In this document: in pieces, positions 34,201 to 45,937 of the stretch
Numbering within the stretch: position 1 is the first letter of the stretch
How the letters are laid out: every line of letters starts with the position of its first letter
Source: Portulaca oleracea
Lineage: Eukaryota > Streptophyta > Magnoliopsida > Caryophyllales > Portulacaceae
Reading direction: 5' to 3'
DNA: 64,000 bases
Assembly (NCBI GenBank): GCA_029582165.1
Contig: CM055877.1
Coordinates: 2,958,023 to 3,022,022, forward strand
Translations under genes and position numbers: made by a program
Notes under the pieces: generated by a model
Seen by the model: only the letters and a program-made list of their open reading frames with translations
Told to the model about the DNA's origin: nothing
The model's database searches: none

Positions 34201-35709
34201 TTTATTTTTACCAAAAATTATCGATACCTTATGCTAATAACACAACCTTGTTTCACCCAACCTCATTTTACCCACATAAAGACCATACAACTGAATGGTT
34301 CACAGATTAAAATATTAGATGCAATGAGATTTCCTTTAGGCCTCTTATTTCAACTTTGTTTTTTTTATATATATGACATATGGTGGTGGCTGTGATTGGC
34401 CATCCAAAAAGTCTCGAGTTATTTGCTGTATTTGGATTTTTGGTTTCAATCAGATCAGTTACCCCTTGTTTGCAGTTTTGCTGTCTTTGACAGTACCACT
34501 TCGGACAAATCATCCCTATCATGATTTTTGATGGTTCTATTGTGACAGACTTTGGATTATATTTGTCTCACAGGTTTGCAGTCTTGTCTGGTCGAAAACT
34601 GTTAATGAACTTGTCAGCACCCATGGATACTCCCAAAACCAAGTCATTGTTTGGAGATATCCAAGCATGTCAAAGGTATGAAATGTACACCATGCCAATA
34701 AATGATTATTATAAGTTTTCTACAACAGTATCATGTACTATATTATTATCACTCTTTTTTTTCCCTTCCTAATAGCATCACTTCCTTTGCAGCTAGCAAC
34801 TCTTACAGGGCATACATACAGAGTCCTCTACTTGGCTATTTCTCCTGATGGGCAGGTATATAATCTTCTTTCACTTTCGCATTTGCTTTAGCCGTTTTCA
34901 TGCTTGAAATTCTATCCCAGATTCATATCCTTTGGACGTTAATGAATAATCTATGAAACAATATCCTTTCTTCCAGTTCCATGTTAATGTTCTCTTATGA
35001 GAAGTTTAATTTACTGCTGCCTGCTTTTTCAGTCAATTGTAACCGGAGCAGGGGATGAAACACTCAGATTCTGGAATGTCTTCCCGTCCACGACATCTCA
35101 GGTTTGCACGCATGGCTATGTATCTTGTTGAATATCATCAAATGGTTGTGAATTGTGAGAGATCATGATTGGCTATGTATCTTGTTGAATATCATCAAAT
35201 GGTTGTGAATTGTGAGAGATCATGATTGGAATCTTGATTCTATGTTAACCTGAAATATACTTGGGCTAGTGGCAAAATTGTGGTTGTCATCTAGCTCGTC
35301 CAACTCAAATTGTACCCCCCCCCCAAAAAAAAAAAGTGCGCTTAGTAGTTTCCCGTGAAAGATTTTCTGGGGAAGAGGTTTACCGAGTCTGGGAGCGAAA
35401 TAATGGGCCGACACTAAAATTTTCCTTCAATAAGCAATAACCAAACATGGGAAAATTTTCCAACCAAACGCACCACACTAGTATACGATAGATATGTTGC
35501 ATATGAAATATGTGGAATATGCTTTGGCCATTGCATCTCCGCACGCATTCCCAATTTCGTTCATTTCCTTGTTTGCAAACACCTTTGTTGATGTTTTTCA
35601 TCATTAATTTTTGGCTGATCACCCTCTGTTCAATGGTACTATGCTACATATGCAGAAAACTGATGGCAAGTTTGGATTTCTCTCACACGGAAGAACTCAC
35701 ATCCGATGA
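28297..35709 (+). CDS. FZR2: Fizzy-related/CCS52A APC/C activator, 10 exons, 491 aa
   Basis: Exons: 28297-28818, 29288-29410, 29658-29762, 29907-30086, 30777-30839, 30921-31115, 34574-34675, 34793-34855, 35033-35101, 35656-35709; all joins keep phase 0 with GT..AG. Cdh1-type proteins bring substrates to the anaphase-promoting complex and drive endoreduplication in plants. Visible landmarks: C-box DRFIPSR (residues 58-64), a Ser-rich stretch (about 76-95), RKVPKTPYK, then seven-bladed WD40 sequence from about 175 ([64 protein letters not shown]), and a C-terminal Ile-Arg tail (HIR) on the last tiny exon. FRFKTET and NACTSK place it in the CCS52A (FZR1/FZR2) branch rather than CCS52B. The ATG at 28297 gives MEEQDP, as in relatives. 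Intron 6 (3.46 kb) holds transposons; coding sequence is intact. Confidence 0.95.
32130..32491 (+). repeat. Copia LTR, forward copy
   Basis: 362 bp, TG...CA ends, a TATAAATA motif at about 32315, and a tRNA primer site directly behind. Confidence 0.88.
32594..33440 (+). pseudogene. Copia gag-pol remnant: gag with frameshifts fused to the end of reverse transcriptase
   Basis: Frame 1 (32594-32971) has the gag N-terminus, including [20 protein letters not shown]; frame 2 (32938-33204) continues [14 protein letters not shown] and [13 protein letters not shown]; frame 3 (33213-) has [14 protein letters not shown]. It then jumps to [21 protein letters not shown] and [10 protein letters not shown], which belong far downstream in pol. 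Protease, integrase and most of reverse transcriptase are missing. Two frameshifts in gag; not functional. Confidence 0.85.
33449..33807 (-). repeat. Copia LTR, inverted copy
   Basis: Reverse complement of 32130-32491, lacking only about three bases at the inner end, where it abuts the pol remnant. Differences from the forward copy are few (for example AACACATTC versus AATACATTC), so the copies separated recently. Confidence 0.88.
34070..34290. mobile_element. Short inverted-repeat element in FZR intron 6
   Basis: CCACCTTGTTCTTTATGTGGC at the left is mirrored by ACCCACATAAAGACC near 34271-34285. A related end (GCTCTGTTCTTTACTTTAAAGG) lies at about 31390. Borders approximate. Confidence 0.4.
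35113..35226. repeat. 57-bp tandem duplication in FZR intron 9
   Basis: 35113-35169 and 35170-35226 are identical by eye (TGGCTATGTATCTTG ... AGATCATGAT). It starts 11 bases behind the exon 9 donor and does not touch it. Confidence 0.9.
35330..35480. mobile_element. Partial MITE, family E, in FZR intron 9
   Basis: GGGAAAATTTTCCAACCAAACGCACCAC at the right end matches family E. The left part is preceded by C9 and A11 tracts and is not well defined. Confidence 0.45.
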
Positions 35710-37134
35710 TAAATGTACACCGAATACTTTTCAAGATATCCGAACCATATCTTTCTCATATCATACACGTCACACTTTACACTTTTTGGGGAGAAGTCCA
35801 AACGGGTCCCTTGATCAGCTTGCTAAGACAACACTCAACAAGGAGAAATGATATTCGGACTGTCTCCTTCAAACACATCCTGAGAATCTCAAGCAAATTT
35901 ACAGTTGTGATTCAGGGGAATTCATTGTTGATATAATTGTACAGAGTAGGATAATTGTAAATAGAGCACAGAGTTCGCGATTAACCTGTCACGGTTACAG
36001 GCTTGTATTCTCTCAATTCACGAGCCTCCTCATAAAGTTTTGTGCAGCAGCGAGTTGTTTGTCAATGGCGTACTTTCAACATTGATTTGATGAGATATAT
36101 GTAGTAGTTGCCCTGGTATTATTTGCTGAGGCTTATACTAAGTAGCCACCATTGCTGGTAATGTTGTAGTTTATGCTGGACATTGACTAAATGGATAGCC
36201 ACTAGTAGTATTTAGAAAATTGGATTTTGGTAAGTAGAAATATTGGGATTGAGAAGATAGTGTTCTTATGTGACACCAAAGAGTAGTTTTTCTATGTGGT
36301 ACCTTTATTTTACAATCAACTTTAAATGATAAAAGCTACAATCAAACATTGCCAAACATAGACAAACAGTAAGGACTATCATGTCCACAACAATAAAAAA
36401 GCCTTCACATATCAATCATGATGTTAAAAGGTTAATAACTTCAAATTGATAGATCACCGAGGGCTCGCACGCCTATAGGATTACCTATATATAATCACAG
36501 CCCTTTGGTCTATCTCAACATCAATGTCGTGAAGACAGTCATCTTCCAAGATGTTCACATGCCTACCATCCTAACCTTTTGACCATTCTTCTAGCTACGA
36601 ACAGCAGTTGCATCTTTGCCAAGCTGACACATAGATTTCATCACCATGTTTTATTTTCTTTTACTCCTGGTTTTACCCTTCAAAGACTTAAGGATGGAAT
36701 TCTCAAAATCAACAAGTAATTCACACTCACCCGTACTATCAAAGGATCCAATCAGGTTGCTATTAGTACGGTCATTGTCCAAGTCAACTACCTGATCTCC
36801 TTCCACCACCTGATTGGTTTTGGAACCACTCAAGAGAGCATCCTTGTAAGTCAGCTTACACGTTTGTTGCTATCCAAGACAACATTAATAGGGTTCGTAA
36901 TAGTTGGCTTTGCATCCCCATACCCATCACAATTGGAAGCCTCAAAATTGTCGGGCACAACCGTGTCATGGAAGCAAACTAAGACATTGGAGGAGAATTT
37001 GAGCTATTTTAGTGGAAACCTTAATAATGGGACAAATAATATTGTATGACTCCATGAAAAATTTGCAAATATTACTTGATTGTGACATTTTGAAATTGTG
37101 ACTATCCCCAGAATAGTATAAAAACTATTTTTAT
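35710..37134. other. 3' flank of FZR and intergenic DNA
   Basis: Contains the FZR 3' untranslated region. Short frames at 36651-36833 (-) and 36864-37049 (+) have no recognisable features. Confidence 0.4.
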
Positions 37135-37325
37135 GTTCTTTGGTTAGGTTATTTTCAAGTTTGGATGGATAAGTTGAGATAAGTTGGGATAAGTTAAAAT
37201 AAGTTATGATGTTTTTTTTGGGAATTGTGTTTTTAGAGTGAATGATTGGAGAATTGTGTTAGATTTGGATAAGTTTGAATTAAGTTTGGAGAATTATATC
37301 CAGTCTAACCAAAGAACAAGGTCTT
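37135..37325. mobile_element. MITE, family C
   Basis: TGTTCTTTGGTTAGGTT at the left mirrors AACCAAAGAACAAGG at the right; the interior is AAGTT-rich like the copy in expansin intron 1, but in opposite sense. Confidence 0.65.
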
Positions 37326-38148
37326 AATTAGTGCTTCAATTAAAAAAAGGTCGAGAATATTTTCTTTTCTTCAAGGGCAGCACTAATATGCTTTAAGAAA
37401 ATGCATGGGATTAACTAATATTAATTGTTGATATTAAATTTTGAATAAACATTTTTTTTAATCTATCATAGGAGGTGTATGATAATATATTTCTACAGGT
37501 GGGGATTAAGTCTTTTCCTTTGCATGACATGATTCTTTTTTTTCTTTTTTTTTTTTGAGAAATTATATTCTTTCTTTACTAAGAGTGAAGTATTTATACG
37601 GCTATCTTACACCTATTTTAGAATTTCGTGTTTTGTTTTTTATTTCTTTATTTACGATGTTTTGATTCTTTAAAATAGCTGAGGCGTCGGGCCAGAATTG
37701 TGAGAACCACAATCTAAAACACCAACATGCAGAATGTAGGACAAGTAACAACTGGCAAACACGTAACAAAAGCCCACTTACAATTTCCATGTTAATCACG
37801 TGCTCACTTAAGACAATATACAATCTTATACAAATAGCTGATATTTTTCACTGAATTCTAATTAAAATTGTAAATGATTGATTTTAAGGATAACTATCAG
37901 AAAAGTTTCACAAATAAAGATAAGAATAATTAGTGGACGATAATATGAGTACTTATACAAGAGAATTGATCTTGATTGTCTTTCTGCACTAATTTTTTAA
38001 TAGTTATAATTCATTATTAATCATGAAGAATTTAGCATTTATTGGTATATGATATTTTAATTGAATGAACCATGTAAATTATGAATATTTTTACAAAGTT
38101 AAAGAACATATATACCATTTGAACTTGTCATTGTATTCCATGTTATTT
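37326..38148. other. Intergenic, nothing recognised
   Basis: AT-rich DNA between the FZR and STAY-GREEN 3' ends. Confidence 0.4.
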
Positions 38149-38375
38149 TATACGGCTGACTGCGGTATGGCGCACGGTGCGGTATGGTGGAATTGTGGTG
38201 GGTTATTGATAAATTGTGGTGGGTTTTGTTTTTTATAAATGTAAATTGTATTGGTAAATGTGAAAAAATTGATTGTGGTGGGTTGTGGTAAATTGTGGTG
38301 GATTGGTATGTTCTAGTCGGTTTTGGAAAAGTACGATGTCTTGTGACACCGCAGCCAGCTAGTCGTATAAAAGAA
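38149..38375. mobile_element. MITE, family D (GCGGTG/TTGTGGTGGG-type)
   Basis: TTTTATACGGCTGACTGCGGT at the left is mirrored by ACCGCAGCCAGCTAGTCGTATAAAA at the right. Interior GTGGTGGGTT repeats. Related: 39366-39615, 41754-42053 and 45648-45937. Confidence 0.7.
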
Positions 38376-38814
38376 TAGGGCTAGTCATATATTCCTTTTA
38401 GATTCTAAATGTAATAATATATGATGTATGTATCATCAATTATTATGGTGGACCTTTCTTGACCCCACATGAAGCAACGCTACTGTCTTGCAAGCATGTA
38501 TCATCAATTAATTAGTACAGCGTAGTAATAGCATATGAGGGTGGACATCCATTTATACAAAGTTTCCAATTATGAGTTCCTACTATCTTGTATTATATGT
38601 ACAAATAGAATTTCTTGCAACAAATACATGCACATACATATCCAATACCCATTTGATAAAAGGACTACCTAATTTTCTTACCATTTCCAAAAAAAAAAAA
38701 AAAAAAAAAAAAACCCAATACCCACTTAGTTACCACCTCCTCCCAAAAAATAAAAAATGAAAAGGAAAAATAAAAATCAAGTTTTACTTTAGTGGTTCTA
38801 ATTAATCACCATTC
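38376..38814. other. Downstream region of STAY-GREEN
   Basis: Likely holds the STAY-GREEN 3' untranslated region. An A-tract of about 23 bases lies at 38690-38712. Confidence 0.4.
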
Positions 38815-41800
38815 TTAGGTAGAGGAATTGAGGTCCACTTCTGAGAAGGTTGGAGACCATGAAATCAAGCTTGTTGAAGGGTAGCAACAGCTGCATACTT
38901 CCTTGCATGCCTCTGGCATTTCAACTGATGATGATGATGATGATGATGATCCATCTGATGATGATGATGATGATGATGATGATGCATACATGCTTGGCAT
39001 TGATGAAGAGTACTCTTCTTGTTTTTCTATTTCTTCAGTAGTAGGAGTATGATCATGGGTGGGGGCCACTGCATGCTTGAGTGGGCCCCAGCACTCAACC
39101 TTGTTGAATTGTGATAGGTTAGAGTGGAAGTAAACCCAAACCAAGGCATCTTTAAGCTCTGGGTAGGTGTTGAATAGTTTTTCATCCCCATGCACAAATG
39201 CCTTGAGTACCTGCGTTTTCACGTCCATTTCAGTACCTTCACCCATTTTCACACGTTTCACTCATTTTTCCAATATTATCTACTCATCAATTTTCTTTGG
39301 TTGGTATTAGCTGTTTCAAACAAATAGGGTCTCTCCAACCCACCTTTCTCTTTTTTACTTAATTCAGGACCGTTCTTTTATACGGTTGGTTGCGGTGCGG
39401 TGCGGTGTGGTGGAAATTTGAAAATTGTGGTGGGTTGGGGAAAGTTGCGGTGATGTGTGGAAGGTTGTGGTAAATTGTGGAATTTTTTTTATTGGAAAAA
39501 GTGAGATGAAATTTTTTATTAAAATGGTAGATTGTGGTGGGTTGTGGTGGAATATGCAAAGTTGTGGTGTGGTGTGGAACCGCAACAAATCAGCCGCATA
39601 AAAAAATGGGTCCTTAATGATACAAATCTTGCGCCAAGATGGTTAATACTCATCTTGAATTGTTCATATTTCACATTTCGGTAACTTTGAATTATATTTC
39701 ATATAATAATTATATATATTTATCAACTATAAGAGTATACTACTTATTAGGTAGGTAAAAAATATAAATATAACCTAATTTTATCAATCATGACAGAAAA
39801 TACACATTTTATGCATAGTTTTATATTTATGAAAAAATATAAATAAATAAGTATTTTTATAATATTTATAAGTTGTAATAACTCTCAAAGTAATGAAACA
39901 TATCTTTATAATAATTCAAATATACTCACATTTAATTTTGTGTGTGATTTGGGTGAAATATAATTAATAACCATCTTACATCAAGATATTTATCATTTTA
40001 CTTTGATATATTGCTCCATCATACATGGATATGAATGGCTATAGATGGGTCTAAATTATTAGTGGTTTAGATACAAGTTACGTATGTATTTTAAACATGT
40101 CTACCTAATATGTGCGATGAATCTTATTGATTGATTGGAGTTTTATTTTCATTTCAAAATTAACAAGTAATATTATATTAGACCAGTCAACAGTAGACGA
40201 ATTTAGAAATGTTACTTGATTCTTATTACACTTATATATGTCCATGCATGCCATCACTATTGCATCTTTTGAAAGCTAGATATATTCCTCAAATAGGAGA
40301 TGATGTCTAACGTAAAGAAATCAAACTCTGTAATAGTAAGTGACACCACCAGATAATCTATTATAATACTATTCTTATTTTTATTATTATCCTAAATAAT
40401 TTTGATCACGATATAGTACACTATAATTTAAATTCTAATATAGGCGAGTTGTGCTTTTTTGACTACGTAATTTTGAAGGCTAAGACATACGTACGCATGA
40501 AGTTGTGCATGCATCTAAAACTATAACATTATATATACAACAAAATTAATTGTCAATGAGTTTTAGCTTAAGTGGCATGAGGATGGGATGCTTATCCTCC
40601 CCATCAGAGGCTAAATCCTTGGTAACCAGGGGATTTAGTAGGTGACCCGACTTACCATTGTAAAAAAAAATAATAATAAAATTGATTACTGAAATTTTAA
40701 AAACATAACAACATAACAAAATAAAACTCTATAATAGTAGGATATAGAAGTTAGATATGTTCTTAGAATCTTTATTACAATTTTGTCCATTACCATTGCA
40801 TCTTACTCGAGTCTCAAATAAGAGGTCATGTCTAACCATATAAAGGAATGAAACTTTATAATAGTAATATAGTATCATTATGTTACTTAAAGATGTGTTA
40901 AATAAAAGTTAAACTGCTGTTTGATTATTATGAAGTAATAAGAATGAAGAAAGTAAAGGGTACGTACCACAGGGAGCTCCTTGCGGAAGATGTAATATCT
41001 AAGGTTAGCAAACAAGTCCAAGAGGAAATGTCCACCGCTAATATGACAGTGAACATGCAGAGACATTTTCCCTTTTACTTTTTTCCATTCAGCTACCACT
41101 TCATCTCTCTGTAATTTGTTATACCATCCTTGCAGCTGGGGTGAAAAACAAAAAACAAAAAACAAATTAAAAAAAGTTTAGATCTTTTCCTTACATCACA
41201 AGGCTCAAAACAATATTTCTCTTGCTTTTTTAAACATCCTCTAGTGTAAAAAAAATAATACCACCTTCATTACATTAGTTTTTGACAACATGTTTTCAAA
41301 GAAATTATACTTTATAAAAGTATATCTTTTTTATGAGTTTAATGATAGTAGTTTTATATGATATATTTTATGAAATTTTTAGTTATAATTTTTAAAATTT
41401 GACTGCATAATTTCTATAATTATATATAATTTATATATTTAGGAATGAAAGTAGCACCGGCCACCTCCCTTTCTTGTCATTTGTTTTTTAGAGGATGAGA
41501 GAAAACCAATATACGTACAAACAATTATGTGGTAGCTAGGAAGAAATTTAATTAAATATCCTTTGTTGAAATTAATATTTGGGTCTTATAAATGAATGTT
41601 GATAAAATAAAAGAAAAATAATAACTAATATATTATTAGAATTTCAAAGCGATGTACAATATTATGAACCAGGGAAAATTAATTAAAATTTTAAGATAAA
41701 AAAGGTAGAAAGAGTAATAATTTAGAAATGTTGTAGAAATAATAAGAAATTTAGGCCCCGTTCTTTTATGCAGTAACTTGCAGTGTAGTACTCCACCACA

Positions 41801-43480
41801 CCGCATTACTCAATATTCTACTATATTTCAACACACTTTACCACAATCATTACTAAAATATCTTTTTATTTTTCTCTCTCATCACTTTTCTCTTCTACTT
41901 TTAACATTCTCTCCTCACCTATCCCCCCTACCACGAGTCCACGACTCCCACCACAACTCACCAACTCATTACACTTCACCACACTTTTTCAAATTCCACC
42001 ACACCGTATCATTACCACACCACACCGCGCCACACCATATAAAATAATGGAGCATTAAATGTAGATAATTATGAACGTCTTTTCAAATAACAACTTCATT
42101 GACAAGGAAATAATTTATCCCGATTGACAGATCATTAAGGAGCCGACCAAGATGGGCCGAATTGATTGGTTGATAAACGTCAAAATTGGTTATTTGCCAA
42201 TTTGAAGACGTCAACACACATACAAGGAGGGAAAACTCTTCCCTCTCAACGGGTAGTTATTGGTAGATTTTTTTAAAAAAAATTCTCTATGACTTTTGAA
42301 TGTTAATGTACAACAATAAATCTCGTTATAATATATTATGAATAACCCGGTAAGATTTATTGTTCATACACTGTTTTTTGGAACAAACTTGAACCAGTTA
42401 TAGTATAAGATCGGCTAACATATTAGTCGTATGTATGGTTTATGATCAAGAAAATGATACTAGTATCAAAGTATAAACTTGATATTAGTATCATCAAAAA
42501 TTATTTACAGCATAATGTGAAAGTGTGGAATAATTTTAAAAAAAAAAGAAATAAAAAAAGAATAGAAGGGAGAGATTATACCTGGGAATTGTTAATAGTT
42601 TGAGAGATGGCCAAGGTAAGCTGGGAGGTGACATCACTATGAGTAAGTGTATATGCTCTTGGTAATTTCCATGGGTTCTTCTCTTCATCCAACCCCAACA
42701 ACAACACCTTCAACTTTGATGCCTCAAATATTGCTGGCCCAAACAATCTCATCACCTGCTCCATCCCACATTTCAACATTATTATTAATCATTCCAAATC
42801 AAAATAAATCCCTCGGGGAGCGTTTGGCAGGAACTCCAAAGAAATTTTTCCTTAATAAAATTTTTCATGAAAAAGATTTTCTATATGCCCCCAAAGGGTG
42901 CGTTTGATTGGTCAAAAACCCTAGGAAAATGATAAATTTTTCCAGGTTAACTTATTTTCCTTATATTTGTAAGTAGATTGACTTTGGGAAAAATTTTACA
43001 TTTTACATTTTATAGGGAAAATTTCCCTAAAGGGAGCCTAAGAGAAATTTTTTCTTAGAAAATCTTTCCCATGGAAGACTTTTGATGGAAAATTTTCCCC
43101 GGGAAAAAAATTTATCTGATGAGATTCCTATCAATCACTCCCTAAGGAAATTTTCTCTAAGAAAATGTAAGAAATGGTAGGCTCATTGTAAAATTTTTCT
43201 AAACGTAGCAAAAACAAGTGAATTCGGGAAAATTGACCATTTTCTGAGGTTTTTAACCAGCCAAACGCACCCTTAGTTAATAACCCAAACAAAATCAAAA
43301 AGAGGAAAAACAACAAAGAACAAGGGAGGGGGTATTTACAGGGGAAGAAGAATGAGGATTCTTGGTCTTATTAGCAGTTGATCTGCTTGCTCTGGAGAGA
43401 AAAAGAGAAGCAGTTTGATCTTCAGACACTGATGGCATGAGTTTAGGAGTTAGCAACATTGATGCACTCAAAGCAGCCAT
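38815..43480 (-). CDS. SGR: STAY-GREEN (SGR/NYE1) Mg-dechelatase, 4 exons, 292 aa
   Basis: Exons 43480-43340, 42755-42582, 41135-40968 and 39210-38815 join in frame (phase 0 throughout). SGR removes magnesium from chlorophyll a in plastids, the first step of chlorophyll breakdown in senescence. The N-terminal 47 residues are Ser/Thr-rich and look like a transit peptide. The core is very conserved: GPAIFEASKLKVLLLG, YTLTHSDVTSQLTLAISQTINNSQ, WYNKLQRDEVVAEWKK, HVHCHISGGHFLLDL (from residue 132), YYIFRKELPV, LKAFVHGDEKLF and FNKVECWGPL. Near the C-terminus a Cys-rich motif (CKEVCSCCYP) identifies SGR rather than SGR-like. Exon 4 also encodes a long Ser run from a trinucleotide repeat. Introns 1 and 2 carry MITEs. 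Coding sequence looks intact. Confidence 0.95.
38928..38984 (-). repeat. (TCA)n trinucleotide repeat inside SGR exon 4
   Basis: On + it reads about eight GAT/ATG units, CCATCT, then about nine more units. On the coding strand it gives about nine Ser, Asp-Gly, then eight Ser, between the conserved core and the Cys-rich motif. Confidence 0.9.
39366..39615. mobile_element. MITE, family D, upstream of STAY-GREEN exon 4 (intron 3)
   Basis: GGACCGTTCTTTTATACGG mirrors CCGCATAAAAAAATGGGTCC. Lies in the 1.76-kb intron 3 of STAY-GREEN. Confidence 0.75.
39617..39996. mobile_element. MITE, family A, in STAY-GREEN intron 3
   Basis: Starts ATGATACAAATCTTGCGCC and ends CATCTTACATCAAGATATTTATCAT. Interior matches family A in reverse orientation. 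It abuts the family D copy on its left. Confidence 0.75.
40561..40672 (+). mobile_element. Possible tRNA-derived SINE in STAY-GREEN intron 3
   Basis: TAGCTTAAGTGGCATGAGG fits a pol III A box, and the segment ends in an A-run after TTACCATTGT. A clear B box is not visible; short and degenerate, so tentative. Confidence 0.35.
41754..42053. mobile_element. MITE, family D, in STAY-GREEN intron 2
   Basis: GGCCCCGTTCTTTTATGCAG mirrors CATATAAAATAATGGAGC. Interior CCACCACAC and TTTACCACA motifs match the copy at 45648-45937. Confidence 0.7.
42815..43271. mobile_element. Two nested family E MITEs in STAY-GREEN intron 1
   Basis: The outer copy starts GGGAGCGTTTGGCAGGAAC and ends CCAGCCAAACGCACCC. 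A second, inverted copy (about 42899-43144; TGCGTTTGATTGGTC ... CCTATCAATCACTCCC) sits inside it. Confidence 0.6.
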
Positions 43481-44059
43481 GCTTGATTAGTGACTAATCA
43501 CCAGTTAATCAACCAGTAATTAGTAGTAAACTAATTGATTAAAGGGTGGAAACACAGAAATCTCCAACTTCTGGGGAATAAGTGCTTAATCAGGCAAGGA
43601 ATGGGATGAGAGATATAATCATAAATAAGAAGAGAGAGAGGGGGGAGAGAGTAAAGGCGTGTTTGATAATGATGGTTGGGTGGTTAAGGAAGGAAGAAGA
43701 GACTTAGAAGGTTTATTTAGCTATCTACTTTCCGCAAAGGGAGGAAGACAAGACAATGTGTTTGGATGGGAAGGTTTTTGGTCCTGTTTATGGAGAGGGA
43801 AAAAGAGTCACCGAATCATGAATAGGAAAAGGAAAAAGAAAAGGAAAAAGAAAAGGAAAAGGGAAGAGAGGTTGCTTGAAGTTGTGAATTACTCCTGGAA
43901 AATGAAATGTGAATTAGCCTTCATGCATTTTCCTTCCTTACTAAAGGTTGAAGCCAAACCTTCCTCAATAATCCAAAGCTAGGGCCACAAATACTTCTAC
44001 TTCTTTTGTTGGTATCTTACCATTTCCCTCGTTTCATGCCTTGATTCTCTCTCCACAGG
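43481..44059. other. Upstream region of STAY-GREEN
   Basis: Probable promoter and leader of the - strand gene. A purine tract of GGAAAA/AGAAAA repeats lies at about 43826-43866. Confidence 0.4.
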
Positions 44060-44069
44060 GAAACTATCG

Positions 44070-44447
44070 GAGTAAATTACATTTATCTTACCTGACATTT
44101 GTGGTAATAATTTTTGTACATCCGACATTTGTGAAATAATTTTTACCTTACCTGATATTAAGTGAAAGTGATTTTTAGTGGTAAAATCTGGTCATTTCTC
44201 ATCGGAAATGAGGAAATACAATAATGTCCCTATATGACTATGTGAATGTATCATGTTGTCCATTAATACTGAGAAGGAAATGACTTAAATGACCCTTTTA
44301 TTGTTTTATTTCCGATGAGAAGTAATCGAATTTTGCCACTAAAAATCACTTTCACTTAATGTCAGGTAATGTGAAAATTATTTCACAAATGTCGGGTATG
44401 CAAAAATTATTACCACAAATGTCAGGTAGGATAAATGTAATTTACTA
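44070..44447. mobile_element. Mutator-type MITE, family F, with 10-bp target duplication
   Basis: GAAACTATCG occurs directly before (44060-44069) and after (44448-44457). The ends GAGTAAATTACATTTATC and ATAAATGTAATTTACT are inverted, and the terminal repeats are long (over 100 bp: CTGACATTTGTGGTAATAA, AAAAATCACTTTCACTTAA). Long repeats and a 9-11 bp duplication point to the Mutator superfamily. Confidence 0.85.
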
Positions 44448-44457
44448 GAAACTATCG

Positions 44458-45647
44458 TGTGTTTTGCATTTTGACCCCTTGAATATTTTAAGAACGAAAA
44501 TGATAAATAGGGATCTCATAATCCACATAATCACTCAATTTTTATTATGGTAGAATTTTCAAAAAAATATATGCCGCATTACTAATATGATTAAGAAAAT
44601 AAACATATCTATAGGGATCTTTCGGCAATTAAATAAAATTTTAAGGACCTTTATAATTTTTTTATATATCTAAATTTGTAAAATGAAAGACATCATTAAA
44701 ATAATAAAAAATTTAATGTTAACAACTATTGGAAATTTATTTTTGAGGTAAAACTCACAAACAACTACTCATAGTAACTGGGTTATTTTTCTAAATTTGA
44801 GGGCAATAGTGTCAATAACAGTTTGGTTGGCAAGTCACTTTCCTTCTCTCCATTATCATTTGTGGCACTGGTGGAGGATGTGGTTCTTTGAATTGGTTAA
44901 AATCAGGTTCGGATGAATTGAATTGGATAAGTTATAATACTTTTTTGGGGAATTCTATTTTTAGAGATGATGTTTTTTGAGAAATTGTGTAAAGTTTGAA
45001 TTAGATTGGATTGGATTGGATTGGATAGGATCGGATTGGATATATTAGTATAACCTATCCAAAAAATAGGGTTTTTTTACTTCTATTTCCTTTTTTTTGC
45101 AATCATTTTTCTTTCTTTCTACGAATTAGTATATTCTATCTTATTTTTATTTATTATTTATATTTAATATTATATGTATTTCTAAAAATAAATATCGCAT
45201 TTCCATCAAAAGAATATTATATTTAAATTGCTATGTTTTCCTCATTTTAAAAAAAAATCATATTTTGTTTATATTTACTTATATTTTAAAATATTATTTA
45301 TATCATTATGTATTTTTTGAATAAAATGTTTGTTACATAAAAATTTGTAGTTTTTCATATATTGGACATATCAATTTAAAAAAATTCAATTTTTTTCAAA
45401 TTAAATAATTAAAAAATATTACTTTAAAAAAATTAATTATTTCTCTTCATATGTATAACAAGGACCTTATTTACAATTTGTAAATAATGTGGTAAATTAC
45501 AATAAGTGTACTATGGTACCATGGAAAAAAAAGGGGGCCTCGATGGTAAATATGATCCATCCACTCTATAATCATAGGAATATAAATTTCATCCTCATTA
45601 AAAATTCGAACAAGACGAGTGATATCCAACAAATGGAAATAGTTTAT
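44458..45647. other. AT-rich intergenic DNA with a family C MITE
   Basis: A family C copy lies at about 44882-45066 (GGTTCTTTGAATTGG ... CTATCCAAAAAATAGG), with GGATT repeats. 45100-45480 is very AT-rich with nothing else recognised. Confidence 0.45.
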
Positions 45648-45937
45648 GCCCCGTTCTTTTATGCGGTAACTTGCGGTGTGGTAGTGGTTCCGCATCACAC
45701 CGCACTATTTAATATTCTACCATACTTCAACACACTTTACCACACTTTACTACAATTATTACCAAAATATCTTCTTATTTTTCTTTCTCCATACTTTTCT
45801 TCTCTACTTTTTACATTCTCTCTCCTCACCTACCCCCAAGCTCCACCTACCACAACTCCCACCACAACCCACCACACATCACCACCCTTTTTCAAATTTC
45901 ACCGCACCATACCGCATCGTATAAAAAAGGAGCCTTA
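45648..45937. mobile_element. MITE, family D
   Basis: GCCCCGTTCTTTTATGCGG mirrors CGCATCGTATAAAAAAGGAGC. Confidence 0.75.
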
